Of a DNA stretch of 54,547 nucleotides, positions 37,584-46,362 are shown in pieces. The position numbers and the translations under genes are program-made. The DNA is taken from positions 1 to 54,547 of the forward strand of contig CAJLLL010000005.1 of the NCBI GenBank assembly GCA_905207485.1, given 5' to 3'. Below the pieces are notes generated by a model that was not told where the DNA came from, made no database searches, and saw only the letters and a list, made by a program, of their open reading frames with translations. Position 1 is the stretch's first letter; every line of letters starts with the position of its first letter. The stretch comes from an uncultured Phascolarctobacterium sp. (GTDB lineage Bacteria; Bacillota; Negativicutes; Acidaminococcales; Acidaminococcaceae).

Positions 37584-38129
37584 TTGGCAGCACCGAACAA
37601 TCCCTTTGGCGGTTATGGCACGGTGTCAATTTACCCGACACCGCAGTCTATGGCCGACAAGGTAGAAGAATACTTCGAGCAGTGCTTTGTCAAGAAGATG
37701 GACAAACGACTGGGCGTAGAGAGGCTTTTTGTGATAGAGCCACCCACGTTTGCCGGACTGGCAAGGTATCTTGGCTTTTCGAGCCGCTCGGAGCTTTTAA
37801 ATTACAAAAACCAGCGCGATGAGGCCTATGAGCAGGTCATTAACGACGCGAGACTTCGCTTGGAGGACTACTTGGAAAAAGTGCTGGTTACGACAAAGAA
37901 CCCCAGCGGCGTTATCTTCTCGCTGAAAAACAACGGCGGCTGGGAAGAAGTATCAAAGCAGCAGCTTACTGGCAACAACAACAATCCGCTGGTGTTTGCG
38001 TGGTCTGAGAAGGCGAAGGACGTTATCGACGTAAGTGCCGTAGAACATCCGCAAATTGAACCCATAAACAAGGGGGCACTACTACCGGGGGAGGGCAATT
38101 TGGAGGGTCCCATAAATGACAGTGAGTGA
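37584..38129 (+). CDS. Terminase small subunit, P22 gp3-like
   Basis: 181 residues from TTG 37584 with AAGGAGG 10 bases upstream. The middle (TFAGLARYLGFSSRSELLNY, ARLRLEDYLEKVLV, GVIFSLKNNGGWEE) is typical of the gp3 packaging family. It recognises phage DNA and recruits the large subunit. A Pro/Gly-rich tail ends the protein, overlapping terL by 14 bases. Confidence 0.88.
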   Translation: MAAPNNPFGGYGTVSIYPTPQSMADKVEEYFEQCFVKKMDKRLGVERLFVIEPPTFAGLARYLGFSSRSELLNYKNQRDEAYEQVINDARLRLEDYLEKVLVTTKNPSGVIFSLKNNGGWEEVSKQQLTGNNNNPLVFAWSEKAKDVIDVSAVEHPQIEPINKGALLPGEGNLEGPINDSE

Positions 38130-39465
38130 TGCCCGTTCTGTTATAGAAATTCCCTATACGCCGCGTCCGTTTTGGGGAAAGATATTGCACCCGGCCTTGG
38201 AGCAATACCGGTTTTCGGTAATTGTTGCTCATCGTCGTTTCGGCAAATCTGTGGGCACGATAAATCATATAATCAAAAAGGCTTTGACAAACACTAAATT
38301 CCGCTCGCCGAACTATGCGTATGTGGCTCCGTTTTTGAAACAAGCGAAAATGATTGCTTGGGAGTATTTGAAATATTACACGGCAGTAATTCCTGACCGA
38401 AAAGTAAACGAATCGGAGCTTTATGTGGAACTTCCGAGCTTCCAACAAAATGCGAGAGGCGCAAGGATATACATTATCGGCGCTGACCGCCCGGACGGCC
38501 TTCGTGGCACTTACTGGGACGGCGTTGTTATCGACGAATATGCGCAGATAAAGAAAGAACTTTGGGGCGAAGTTATACGCCCGGCGCTATCTGACCGCAG
38601 AGGTTGGGCCGTGTTTATTGGCACGCCGAAGGGGCAGAACCAGTTTTATGATATGTACCTGTTGGCACTGAAAAGAGATGACTGGTTTGCCTGCCTTTAT
38701 ACAGTAGACGATACCGGTATTATTCCGCCGCAGGAACTTGCGGACATGAAGCGCGAGATGACGGAAAGTGAGATAAGGCAGGAGCTTTACTGTGACTTTG
38801 CAGCTAATGCTTATAACCGCCTTATAACGCTTGATGTTGTCAATAAGGCGATGGAACGAGAGCTGACCGAAGAAGATTACAAAGGAATGCCCAAAATTAT
38901 GGGCGTGGACGTTGCGCGCTACGGTGACGACTCCTGCGTTATTTTCCGCAGGCAGGGGCTTATGGCTTTTGAACCGCAGATTATCAAAGAAATTGACAAT
39001 ATGACTTTTGCCGGCATTGTTGCACAGGCCATTGACGAATGGGGCCCTGATACAGTGTTTATCGACAGTGGCCGCGGTGAAGGTGTTATCGACCGCCTGC
39101 GCCAGCTTGGTTACAACGACAAAGTTGTTGAGGTGCCGTTCGGCGGGAAGGCTTTGCAAGATACAAGGTATATGAATAAAAGGGCTGAAATGTGGGATGG
39201 AGCGCGTGAGTGGCTCGGGCAAGGCGGCTGCTTACCGTATATGCCGGAATTGCGTACAGAACTTTGTACGCCGGAATACACTTATGACAGCCTGAACCGT
39301 ATCAAACTCGAATCCAAAGAGTCTATGAAAGATAAAACCGGGCGTAGCCCGGATATTGCCGACGCTTTTTGCCTGACTTTTGCCTACCCGGTAAATATCA
39401 GCCGCAATATGCTGTACCGCAGGGCACGCAAAAAAGGTGCAATAAGGCGTTATGGAGCTTTGTAA
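38116..39465 (+). CDS. terL: Terminase large subunit
   Basis: 449 residues. ATPase: Walker A VAHRRFGKSV (about 35-44), Walker B VVIDEYAQ (about 134-141), then IGTPKGQN, the coupling region. Nuclease: GVDVARYGDDS (about 257), FIDSGRGEG (about 314) and the C-terminal SPDIADAFCL with its metal-binding aspartates. It cuts and pumps DNA into the prohead through the portal encoded downstream. Confidence 0.95.
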   Translation: MTVSDARSVIEIPYTPRPFWGKILHPALEQYRFSVIVAHRRFGKSVGTINHIIKKALTNTKFRSPNYAYVAPFLKQAKMIAWEYLKYYTAVIPDRKVNESELYVELPSFQQNARGARIYIIGADRPDGLRGTYWDGVVIDEYAQIKKELWGEVIRPALSDRRGWAVFIGTPKGQNQFYDMYLLALKRDDWFACLYTVDDTGIIPPQELADMKREMTESEIRQELYCDFAANAYNRLITLDVVNKAMERELTEEDYKGMPKIMGVDVARYGDDSCVIFRRQGLMAFEPQIIKEIDNMTFAGIVAQAIDEWGPDTVFIDSGRGEGVIDRLRQLGYNDKVVEVPFGGKALQDTRYMNKRAEMWDGAREWLGQGGCLPYMPELRTELCTPEYTYDSLNRIKLESKESMKDKTGRSPDIADAFCLTFAYPVNISRNMLYRRARKKGAIRRYGAL

Positions 39466-39479
39466 AGGAGGAATCCCTA

Positions 39480-39770
39480 ATGGAATTTAATGCACCTGTA
39501 AGCCGCGTAAGAACCGCCGTTATTGATGCAAGCGGCGGCGCGACTTTGCTTGCTGGCGAAGCGGTTGCAAGCTGTAAAGAAAACAGCCGTCACACGCTTA
39601 CTGTTGCCAATAAAGGCGATGCCACTGTGTATATTGGCGGCTCTGACGTTACAGCAGATAACGGCATCCCGCTTGCGGCAGGCGAAAAAATGACCATACC
39701 GGTAATGACCACTAACTACGACCAAGTTTATGCTTGTGGCGGCAGCGTAGTGATTGCGGAATGGTTTTAA
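39480..39770 (+). CDS. Small beta-rich structural protein
   Basis: 96 residues from the ATG at 39480 (AAAGGAGG upstream). Contains HTLTVANKGDATVYIGGSDV and GIPLAAGEKMTIPV, a beta domain often seen in phage head-fibre, decoration or fibre proteins. Placed between terL and portal, so a capsid accessory is likely. Confidence 0.68.
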   Translation: MEFNAPVSRVRTAVIDASGGATLLAGEAVASCKENSRHTLTVANKGDATVYIGGSDVTADNGIPLAAGEKMTIPVMTTNYDQVYACGGSVVIAEWF

Positions 39771-39782
39771 GGGAGTGTTTAG

Positions 39783-42029
39783 ATGCCCGATATTAACAAT
39801 ACATTAGAAGCTGCTCGCGCCCGCAATGATGTTATTGGGCAAAATGCTCGTAGCGCTGTGGCACGCAGCAGCTATCAGGCTACAAGCCCCGATTTTGGTA
39901 TAGACCAGCAAGCTGTGGGCACAATGTTGGGCGGCAGCTTACCTGAGCAAATGGCTAAACCTATGGTCGACCCGGTAAAACTGCTGCAAATGCAGGCGGA
40001 AACAAAGGAAAAACCGCTGAGTCTGGACACTTTAACAAAAGAACAAAAAGAAAAAATAAGAAAATCTTTTATAGATTGCCGCGAAATTGCCGATAAACAC
40101 TATACCAGTGTTATTGAACCAATTATTTTGCGCCGCCGAGACGTATATAACGCCACGCCCGAACATTATGACCATGTGTTTCCGGGGCTGAGTGAGATGA
40201 GCCGTTGGTGTAGCAAAGATATTAAAACCAGTTGCGACTGGATTTTAGCTGGCTTGATGGAAGCGTTTACCGGCAGCGATGACCCACTTTCAGTAAAGGG
40301 CGTTAATGTAGAAGACGATAACTCAGCTAATAAAATTCAGCAGCTTGTAAAGTATCAACTGGAAAAGAAAAATTCTTATTATCAGTTTTGCCTTGGAGAA
40401 CTAAAAACGGCTCTTGCAGAGAACTTTGGCATAGCCAAGGTTTGGTGGAAACGAGAAGAAGAACGTCGCCCGATGGAGGTTATGATTGACATAGCCAATG
40501 ACACGAACGCCGTTATTGCGCTTGTTGAATCCGTTGCAAGAAACAAAATAGAAATTACCAAGGTTGAAGATATTGAAGATGCTCCGGACCTTATAAAAGT
40601 TGTATACGAAGAAATTATCGTTAAGGCAAATCATCCTATTGTAGAGCAGATACCATCCTCAGAGCTGCGTTACACTCCGGATGCGCCGAATATTCAGGAT
40701 TGCAAATTTGTAGCACACCGCAAGGTTGTTACAGGTGATTACCTGAAACGCCGTGAACGTGATGGCATCTACAAGGATATTGACAAGGCGCTGGAAGAAT
40801 ATGGGCAGGGCAACACAATGGCAACCCTGATGGACAGGCGCAATGACCCTGACCGCACCGAACCAACCAAAATGCCCAGCGACTCTGATAACGCATCCAA
40901 AAAAGTGGAACTGTACGAGGCATATTTGCAGGTTGATTATAACAATGACGGAATTTACGAAAACTTGATTGTGCATGCGATTGGCAACAATCTTGTCCGT
41001 GTGGTAGAAAATGATTTCGAGTTTCCGCCGTTTTTTATTTGCTCTGCTGTTTATGACCCAAATGCAGTATTTTGCCGCGAAAGTATCGGCGACTGCTTGG
41101 AGCAGCAGCAGGATTTAAAGACTGCTCTTGTTCGTCAGATTATTGTCAATGTCGCTAAAAACAATTCACCGCGCTACTTTGTTGACCAAACTAAGGTTGA
41201 CATGGATGCGTTGATGAACAATGAAGAACTCATACCGACAATGGGCACTCCGGAATCTGCGGTATTTGTACCGCCTTCCTTGCCGCTGTCGAGCATCTCT
41301 ATGGAGCTTGTAAATTACGCACAGACGGAAATTGAGGCTCAGAGCGGCTCTACAAGGTACAATCAGGGGCTTGACAGTAACTCGTTAAATAAAACAGCAA
41401 CTGGGGTTACGGCGATTTTAGGGGCAAGCGAGAAACGTAACAAGATGATTGCCCGCAGCATCGCTGAAAAGTTTTTTATCCCGATTTATAAATTCTTGAT
41501 ACTTTTAAACCAAAAATATCTTGAAGAAGAACAGATTATACGCTTGACCAACGAAACTGTGCGCATCCGCCGCGATGAACTTGATATTGACTACGACTTG
41601 ATTGTTAATGTTGGGCAGGGCGCAGGCACTAAGGAAGCACAGATACAGTATCTAATGGTTGCTCTGAATCAAATTTATCCTGTATTGGCAAATCAGGGCA
41701 TAGTGAATGCCAAGAGCTGGTATAACCTTGTGGTAAAACTTTTGGAAGCATTAGGTTTGCGCGATGTTGGGCAGTATCTTATCGACCCGGAAAGCCCGGA
41801 AGCGCAGGCGGCTGCACGAGCTGCTCAGCAGGCAGCGGCACAGGCTCAGGCACAGGCGTTGCAAAATTCCTTACAGCTTTCTATTGCAAGGTATTCAATT
41901 CCGCGTATGACTATCAATTACGAAGATTTGCCGCCTGATGCGCAAGTGGAATACTTGAAACAGCAGTTTGGCATTACTACTACCGAAAAGGCTATTGCTG
42001 AGGCGGAGGTGCTGAGAAACAGTGATTAA
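39783..42029 (+). CDS. Portal protein, podovirus type
   Basis: 748 residues, much longer than siphovirus portals and like those of short-tailed phages. Seen: DRTEPTKMP acid/basic region, LVRQIIVNVAKNNSPRYFVD, the conserved TATGVTAILGASEKRN near residue 540 and FFIPIYKFLILLNQKYL. The Ala/Gln-rich stretch near residues 680-705 is typical of the barrel or crown. It forms the dodecameric DNA channel. Confidence 0.9.
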   Translation: MPDINNTLEAARARNDVIGQNARSAVARSSYQATSPDFGIDQQAVGTMLGGSLPEQMAKPMVDPVKLLQMQAETKEKPLSLDTLTKEQKEKIRKSFIDCREIADKHYTSVIEPIILRRRDVYNATPEHYDHVFPGLSEMSRWCSKDIKTSCDWILAGLMEAFTGSDDPLSVKGVNVEDDNSANKIQQLVKYQLEKKNSYYQFCLGELKTALAENFGIAKVWWKREEERRPMEVMIDIANDTNAVIALVESVARNKIEITKVEDIEDAPDLIKVVYEEIIVKANHPIVEQIPSSELRYTPDAPNIQDCKFVAHRKVVTGDYLKRRERDGIYKDIDKALEEYGQGNTMATLMDRRNDPDRTEPTKMPSDSDNASKKVELYEAYLQVDYNNDGIYENLIVHAIGNNLVRVVENDFEFPPFFICSAVYDPNAVFCRESIGDCLEQQQDLKTALVRQIIVNVAKNNSPRYFVDQTKVDMDALMNNEELIPTMGTPESAVFVPPSLPLSSISMELVNYAQTEIEAQSGSTRYNQGLDSNSLNKTATGVTAILGASEKRNKMIARSIAEKFFIPIYKFLILLNQKYLEEEQIIRLTNETVRIRRDELDIDYDLIVNVGQGAGTKEAQIQYLMVALNQIYPVLANQGIVNAKSWYNLVVKLLEALGLRDVGQYLIDPESPEAQAAARAAQQAAAQAQAQALQNSLQLSIARYSIPRMTINYEDLPPDAQVEYLKQQFGITTTEKAIAEAEVLRNSD

Positions 42030-42339
42030 ACAAAGAAGTGAGCTTTGGCAGAAACGTCTTTATGCCAATAAATCCGAAAGGCTGGAAGTGCTGCACGACC
42101 TTGTAGTTGACGGCAGGGATGCCGAGGCAGTGCTTAAATACGCAGAGGTACTGCGTAGCGAGGTAGAAAAAGAGGTGCTGGCGGAAATGGTTAAGCCGGG
42201 CAGCAATTTGCAGGAACTGCAAACATACTACCGCATTACCAGCCGGTTTTGTGAAATGCTGAAAAACGCTGCCATGACTGGTAAGCGCAAAGAGCAGGAC
42301 TACAACAAACTAAAGCAAGAGCTTAATAAGGAGGAATAA
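42022..42339 (+). CDS. Hypothetical structural-region protein
   Basis: 105 residues, GTG start overlapping the portal stop. Nearly all helical (LWQKRLYANKSERLEVLHDL). Between portal and scaffold; may be a small head protein. Function unknown. Confidence 0.65.
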   Translation: MIKQRSELWQKRLYANKSERLEVLHDLVVDGRDAEAVLKYAEVLRSEVEKEVLAEMVKPGSNLQELQTYYRITSRFCEMLKNAAMTGKRKEQDYNKLKQELNKEE

Positions 42340-42342
42340 CAG

Positions 42343-43542
42343 ATGGATGGAGAAGCAGCAGTAAGCGCAGGTATGGCAACACAGCCTGCACCAGCGCCTG
42401 CGGCTGAACCAGCACCTGCCGCAAGCACGCCACCTGCCGCAGAATCGACAGCGCAGGGAACGGAAACATCAAATGCGCAGCCACAGGGTTCAGCCACAGA
42501 GAGTAATATTGTTGCCAGCGCTGATAGCGGCGACGGCAAACGATTTGTAATTGAAAAAGACCCGGTTACTGGCAAACGAACAGTTAAAAAGGTTGATGCA
42601 GCGCAGGAACCTGCACAGGAACCTGTGCCAGAAAAAGTGGAGGAAAAAGAGCCGGAAAACAGCCCGACCGCTGAACTTATCGACAAAGTTGCCGGTGAAC
42701 TTGGTGCTGTGCCAGAACCGTATGATTTGAATGAATTTTCGGCGGCATTGGCAGCAGGCGATATTGATGAACGCCGTGTGCCGGCTGAATTTCAGAAGCA
42801 GTATACCGAATTTAAAATTAATCAGGCTGTTGAGGCATATAAAGCCCGGCAGGCAGAAGAAGCACGCCAGCGTGAGCAGGTGCAAAAACAGCTTACACCG
42901 GAAGAACGTGCCAAAGCGATGCAGGAGTTTTATACAAAACTAAATGCCGATGCGTTGGAAAGAGCTTTGAAAGACCTTGGCATTTCCAAGGAAGATTATG
43001 AAAATATACAGTTTGGCGATAACACTGCTAAACAAAATGAAATTAAAGCAGCGGCGGAATGGCATCGCCAACAGCTAATTATGGACATCCAAAGCCGCGC
43101 CAACGCTGAAAATGCAGCACGCACGGCGCAGCAGGCTATTTATAAAGATATTGTGGACTTTGTGGCTGATGCCAAAACCAAAGAACCGCATTTTAATGCC
43201 ATTGATGTGATGATGCAGGAACGCTACAAAACTTTACCATACGCAGAAGGGCGTAAGGTTGAAGATGCCATTGTTGCCCTGCGTAATGGCACAATTACCG
43301 AGCAGCAAGCGGTTACAATGCGCGAATACTATGAAGCAACACGCAAAGAGTATTATGCCAAACGTAACAATTTATCCAGCACACCAAAACCTGCGGCTAA
43401 ACCGCCTGTGGTTGAAAAACCGGGTGAAGGCGCAGAACTTCCGCGACAGCAGGTAATTGACTACTCGGCGCTGCGTAATGGCAGCGTTCGTGAAAAACGC
43501 CAATGGATTGCTAATTTTATGCGAACGAATAAAAGCCGCTAA
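42343..43542 (+). CDS. Scaffold-like protein
   Basis: 399 residues, RBS AAGGAGG. An Ala/Pro-rich, low-complexity N-terminus (about 1-110) is followed by long helices (VEAYKARQAEEARQREQVQK). Position right before the capsid gene and composition are those of a phage scaffold. No protease domain is visible. Confidence 0.82.
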   Translation: MDGEAAVSAGMATQPAPAPAAEPAPAASTPPAAESTAQGTETSNAQPQGSATESNIVASADSGDGKRFVIEKDPVTGKRTVKKVDAAQEPAQEPVPEKVEEKEPENSPTAELIDKVAGELGAVPEPYDLNEFSAALAAGDIDERRVPAEFQKQYTEFKINQAVEAYKARQAEEARQREQVQKQLTPEERAKAMQEFYTKLNADALERALKDLGISKEDYENIQFGDNTAKQNEIKAAAEWHRQQLIMDIQSRANAENAARTAQQAIYKDIVDFVADAKTKEPHFNAIDVMMQERYKTLPYAEGRKVEDAIVALRNGTITEQQAVTMREYYEATRKEYYAKRNNLSSTPKPAAKPPVVEKPGEGAELPRQQVIDYSALRNGSVREKRQWIANFMRTNKSR

Positions 43543-43606
43543 TGCTTACCCCCAGAGCATAAAGAGGTTTTTATTATAAATTTTTATTTTTTACAGAGGT
43601 GAAAAA

Positions 43607-44806
43607 ATGCCAGCAGATGTTAAAAGAGATTTTGGGCCGTCTTCTTCTCAGTCTCATACTTTAGAAGCAATCGGCCATGCCGAGGACTATTCGAGCATTA
43701 TCACGAATATTGACCCCGACAAAACTTTTTTCCTGTCCGAATTTTCCGAGGACGCTGATGCGGTAGCACTTGATTTTAGCTGGACTACCGAGGGCCTTCG
43801 CCCGCCGCAGGTAAATGCGCACCTTGAAAAAGAGGACTATGTTTCCCAACCGGTAGGTAGCCTTGAAATGGCTAACAACTACTGCCAGCGCTTTGTAAAC
43901 GGCGGTTATGTAACTAACGCTCAGATTAAAGTTAAAAAAATCTATGAGCCGCAGGATGAGTTTACTCGCCAGTATCACAATGCGTTTCTCGGCCACGCAT
44001 CCGACATTGAATACGCACTTGTAAACAATGACATTGCGCGCGGCGAGAGCGGCAGCACTGCGGCAATGACCGGCGGTGTACCGTACTTTATGAAAGTACA
44101 GACCTTGGAAGCAACCGTAGAAACTACCGGCGGCGTAGTAACCACTACCGCAAAACACGGCTTGCAGACCGGTGACTTTGTTTACCTGACTGCAACCAAA
44201 ATGCCGGCTGGTTTGAAAGCAAACACTATTTATTATGTTCGTTTGGATGAAACCACTCCGGACACTAAATTTACAATTTATGACACCATGAAGGATGCTG
44301 TGGAAGGCGTAACCGCAAATCAGGTTAAACCGACCGATGCAGGCACTGGCCTTGCAGTTGTTAAAAATAATGTCCTTGATATGGGCGGCACTGCCGACTT
44401 TACACTGGATGACATTAACAACGTAATGCAGATGTGCTTTAACCGCGGCGGCAACCCGACCCTTGCAGTTATGTCCCCGGCTAAAAAACGCCGTTTCAGC
44501 AGCATCGTAACCGCTTCCACCCAGATTAACCGTGGCATGGGCAAAGAGCGCAAACTGGACCTTGTGGCTGATACTCTCGAAACTGACTTCGGTGTAATTA
44601 CTGCAAAATCTCACAGACTCTACCCGGACAACCGCGTAGACTTCATGGATATGCAGTATTGGGACCTCAAATGGTTTGACCGCACCCACGAAGTTCCGGG
44701 CGTTGCAACCAAAGGCTCCTACAAAGAGTTCTTCATTGAATCTACTATGGGCCTTAAAGGCACTCAGCCCAAAGCGAGCGGCTCTTTGGTTAACGTTAAA
44801 CGCTAA
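43607..44806 (+). CDS. Major capsid protein, SU10/DUF5309 type
   Basis: 399 residues, RBS AGAGGTG. N-terminal FGPSSSQSHTLEAIGHAEDY and WTTEGLRPPQVNAHLEKED, C-terminal MDMQYWDLKWFDRTHEVPGV are like the SU10-family HK97-fold coat proteins. Residues about 165-250 (VQTLEATVETTGGVVTTTAK, HGLQTGDFVYL, YYVRLDETTPDTKFTIYD) look like an inserted beta-sandwich domain exposed on the capsid. Strong codon optimisation and a terminator after it fit high expression. Confidence 0.88.
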   Translation: MPADVKRDFGPSSSQSHTLEAIGHAEDYSSIITNIDPDKTFFLSEFSEDADAVALDFSWTTEGLRPPQVNAHLEKEDYVSQPVGSLEMANNYCQRFVNGGYVTNAQIKVKKIYEPQDEFTRQYHNAFLGHASDIEYALVNNDIARGESGSTAAMTGGVPYFMKVQTLEATVETTGGVVTTTAKHGLQTGDFVYLTATKMPAGLKANTIYYVRLDETTPDTKFTIYDTMKDAVEGVTANQVKPTDAGTGLAVVKNNVLDMGGTADFTLDDINNVMQMCFNRGGNPTLAVMSPAKKRRFSSIVTASTQINRGMGKERKLDLVADTLETDFGVITAKSHRLYPDNRVDFMDMQYWDLKWFDRTHEVPGVATKGSYKEFFIESTMGLKGTQPKASGSLVNVKR

Positions 44807-44817
44807 TCAAATAAAAC

Positions 44818-44844
44818 AAGCCCCCGAAAAAATCGGGGGCTTTA
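44818..44844 (+). terminator. Rho-independent terminator after the capsid gene
   Basis: AGCCCCCGA pairs with TCGGGGGCT around AAAAA, followed by TTAATTTTT. It would limit transcription of downstream tail genes relative to the capsid. Confidence 0.9.
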
Positions 44845-44872
44845 ATTTTTGGCATTGAATTGGGGGATAAAT

Positions 44873-45214
44873 ATGCTTATTGCACAACAGATGGTTGTCG
44901 ATAAAGACCGAAAAGGAACGGTGCATCTATATAATACTTTTGATACCAGCATTGCACAGCAATTAGCCCGCGAAGCCACTGAAAACGGCGGAGGAAGGGT
45001 AGGTAGCGGAAGTGGTGAAATGCGCCTTATGGGCTACATTCCGCCGGAAATGTGGATGTGTGACCCTTGGCTAATTACCGCAAAAAGAGCGCGCCGTGCA
45101 GGTGATATGGGGGAATACACCAAAAACGTGCGCAAGTTCTTTGAGGTACACCGTGAGTTCGGGATTGTTACTCCGAGAAAATACTGGAATGGTTCTTCCA
45201 GTAAAAAGGATTGA
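44873..45214 (+). CDS. Structural-region hypothetical protein
   Basis: 113 residues from the ATG at 44873 (GGGGGAT upstream). Contains VDKDRKGTVHLYNTFDTSIA and YIPPEMWMCDPWLI. Between capsid and connector genes; possibly a head completion protein. Family unknown. Confidence 0.68.
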   Translation: MLIAQQMVVDKDRKGTVHLYNTFDTSIAQQLAREATENGGGRVGSGSGEMRLMGYIPPEMWMCDPWLITAKRARRAGDMGEYTKNVRKFFEVHREFGIVTPRKYWNGSSSKKD

Positions 45215-45219
45215 TTTTT

Positions 45220-45867
45220 ATGATTACCTATAAGGAATTAAGGCGGCTTATTCGCTTTAAAGAAAAGGACAACAACGAGATAAGGTTTAGCGATTATGAC
45301 ATCAAAATGGCTGTAAATGAGTGCATTCGTTACATCAACAATTCTTTCGCAATGCAGTCAAGCGATTTTCTTGAAAAAACCGCAACCTATGTTGAAGAAG
45401 ATATGAACGCTGAAATTGCGGCAGCCAACGAGGAATTGCCGGACGAAGACAAACAGCCTTTGTACAACTTTAAAGATGAAGGCTTGGAACTGCCGGAAGA
45501 TTTTATCTCGCTGGTGTCCGTAATGGCGCTGATTGATGGGCGCATTATGTCGCCGGTAGAGAGTATCAGAACTCCGATGCCTTGGCAGTACAAGGTAGTC
45601 GGAAACCGAATTTACAGCGGTACGCGAGGTTTTAAAATGGTTTATAAGGCCGCGCTGTCCGAGGTAAAGGATGAAGAAGATGTCATTGAGCTGCCGTTTA
45701 TTTTTAAAGACAGCATGGCTAAAATCACTTCTATGATTCTGAATAATAACGCATCGACCGATGTTATGATGCAGGCTGTAAATGATGCTGTGGCACAGCT
45801 TGTACCGCGTAGGCGTTTCAGAAATGCACATGTCAGAATGCCATTTAAAATCGACCGGAGGTGGTAA
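45220..45867 (+). CDS. Head-tail connector-like protein
   Basis: 215 residues from the ATG at 45220 (AAAGGATTG upstream). Helical N-terminus (TYKELRRLIRFKEKDNNEIR, ECIRYINNSFA), then LELPEDFISLVSVMALIDGR and IELPFIFKDSMAKITSMI, the pattern of podovirus tail-tube adaptor proteins. Function inferred from position and pattern. Confidence 0.68.
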   Translation: MITYKELRRLIRFKEKDNNEIRFSDYDIKMAVNECIRYINNSFAMQSSDFLEKTATYVEEDMNAEIAAANEELPDEDKQPLYNFKDEGLELPEDFISLVSVMALIDGRIMSPVESIRTPMPWQYKVVGNRIYSGTRGFKMVYKAALSEVKDEEDVIELPFIFKDSMAKITSMILNNNASTDVMMQAVNDAVAQLVPRRRFRNAHVRMPFKIDRRW

Positions 45868-45871
45868 GCTA

Positions 45872-46345
45872 ATGATTTCCGTAGAACAGGCTATCCGGCG
45901 GATTAGGGCAGCAGGACATGATATTTCCGACGAATACAGTGATGAACGCTGCATAGAGTTTATTAATAACAGCTTACAGCGCATATCAGCGCTATTAATT
46001 CAGGCATGCTATCCGGCGTTGGTTGAGGAAGTTGTTGTACATGACGGCGATACCCTGCCGAAAAACTATGTTCAGGCAGCCGGAACTTATCCACTGCGCA
46101 TGACAGCCGGTAAAGCAGAAATTGTCGATGACAGCGAGTTTGTACGCTTTAGGTATTTTGCTACACCCAAATTGCTGGAAAACGCTCAAGACGAGCTGCC
46201 GTATGACCATGATGGAATAAATGAAATAGTAGTGCGGTATGCTATCATGCTTGCTTTAAATGAAAACGAGTACGAAATTACGCAAGACACAAATTTATTA
46301 ACTGATTTGCAAAATGCCATTGCCGGTGCTATGAGTATGACCTGA
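45872..46345 (+). CDS. Second connector/adaptor-like protein
   Basis: 157 residues from the ATG at 45872 (CGGAGGTGG upstream). QAIRRIRAAGHDISDEYSDE, CIEFINNSLQRISALLIQA and a helical end. It resembles the previous protein in layout. Likely part of the head-tail interface. Confidence 0.65.
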   Translation: MISVEQAIRRIRAAGHDISDEYSDERCIEFINNSLQRISALLIQACYPALVEEVVVHDGDTLPKNYVQAAGTYPLRMTAGKAEIVDDSEFVRFRYFATPKLLENAQDELPYDHDGINEIVVRYAIMLALNENEYEITQDTNLLTDLQNAIAGAMSMT

Positions 46346-46362
46346 TAAGTTGGTGAGAGCCG

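Noticed and set aside
37468..37665. 65-codon plus-strand frame before terS
   Set aside because: It runs through the stepwise hairpin and into TerS in another frame; no ribosome site was found.
43661..44689. 342-codon open frame antisense to the capsid gene
   Set aside because: No ribosome site, composition of a shadow frame, and it lies opposite a strongly supported capsid gene.
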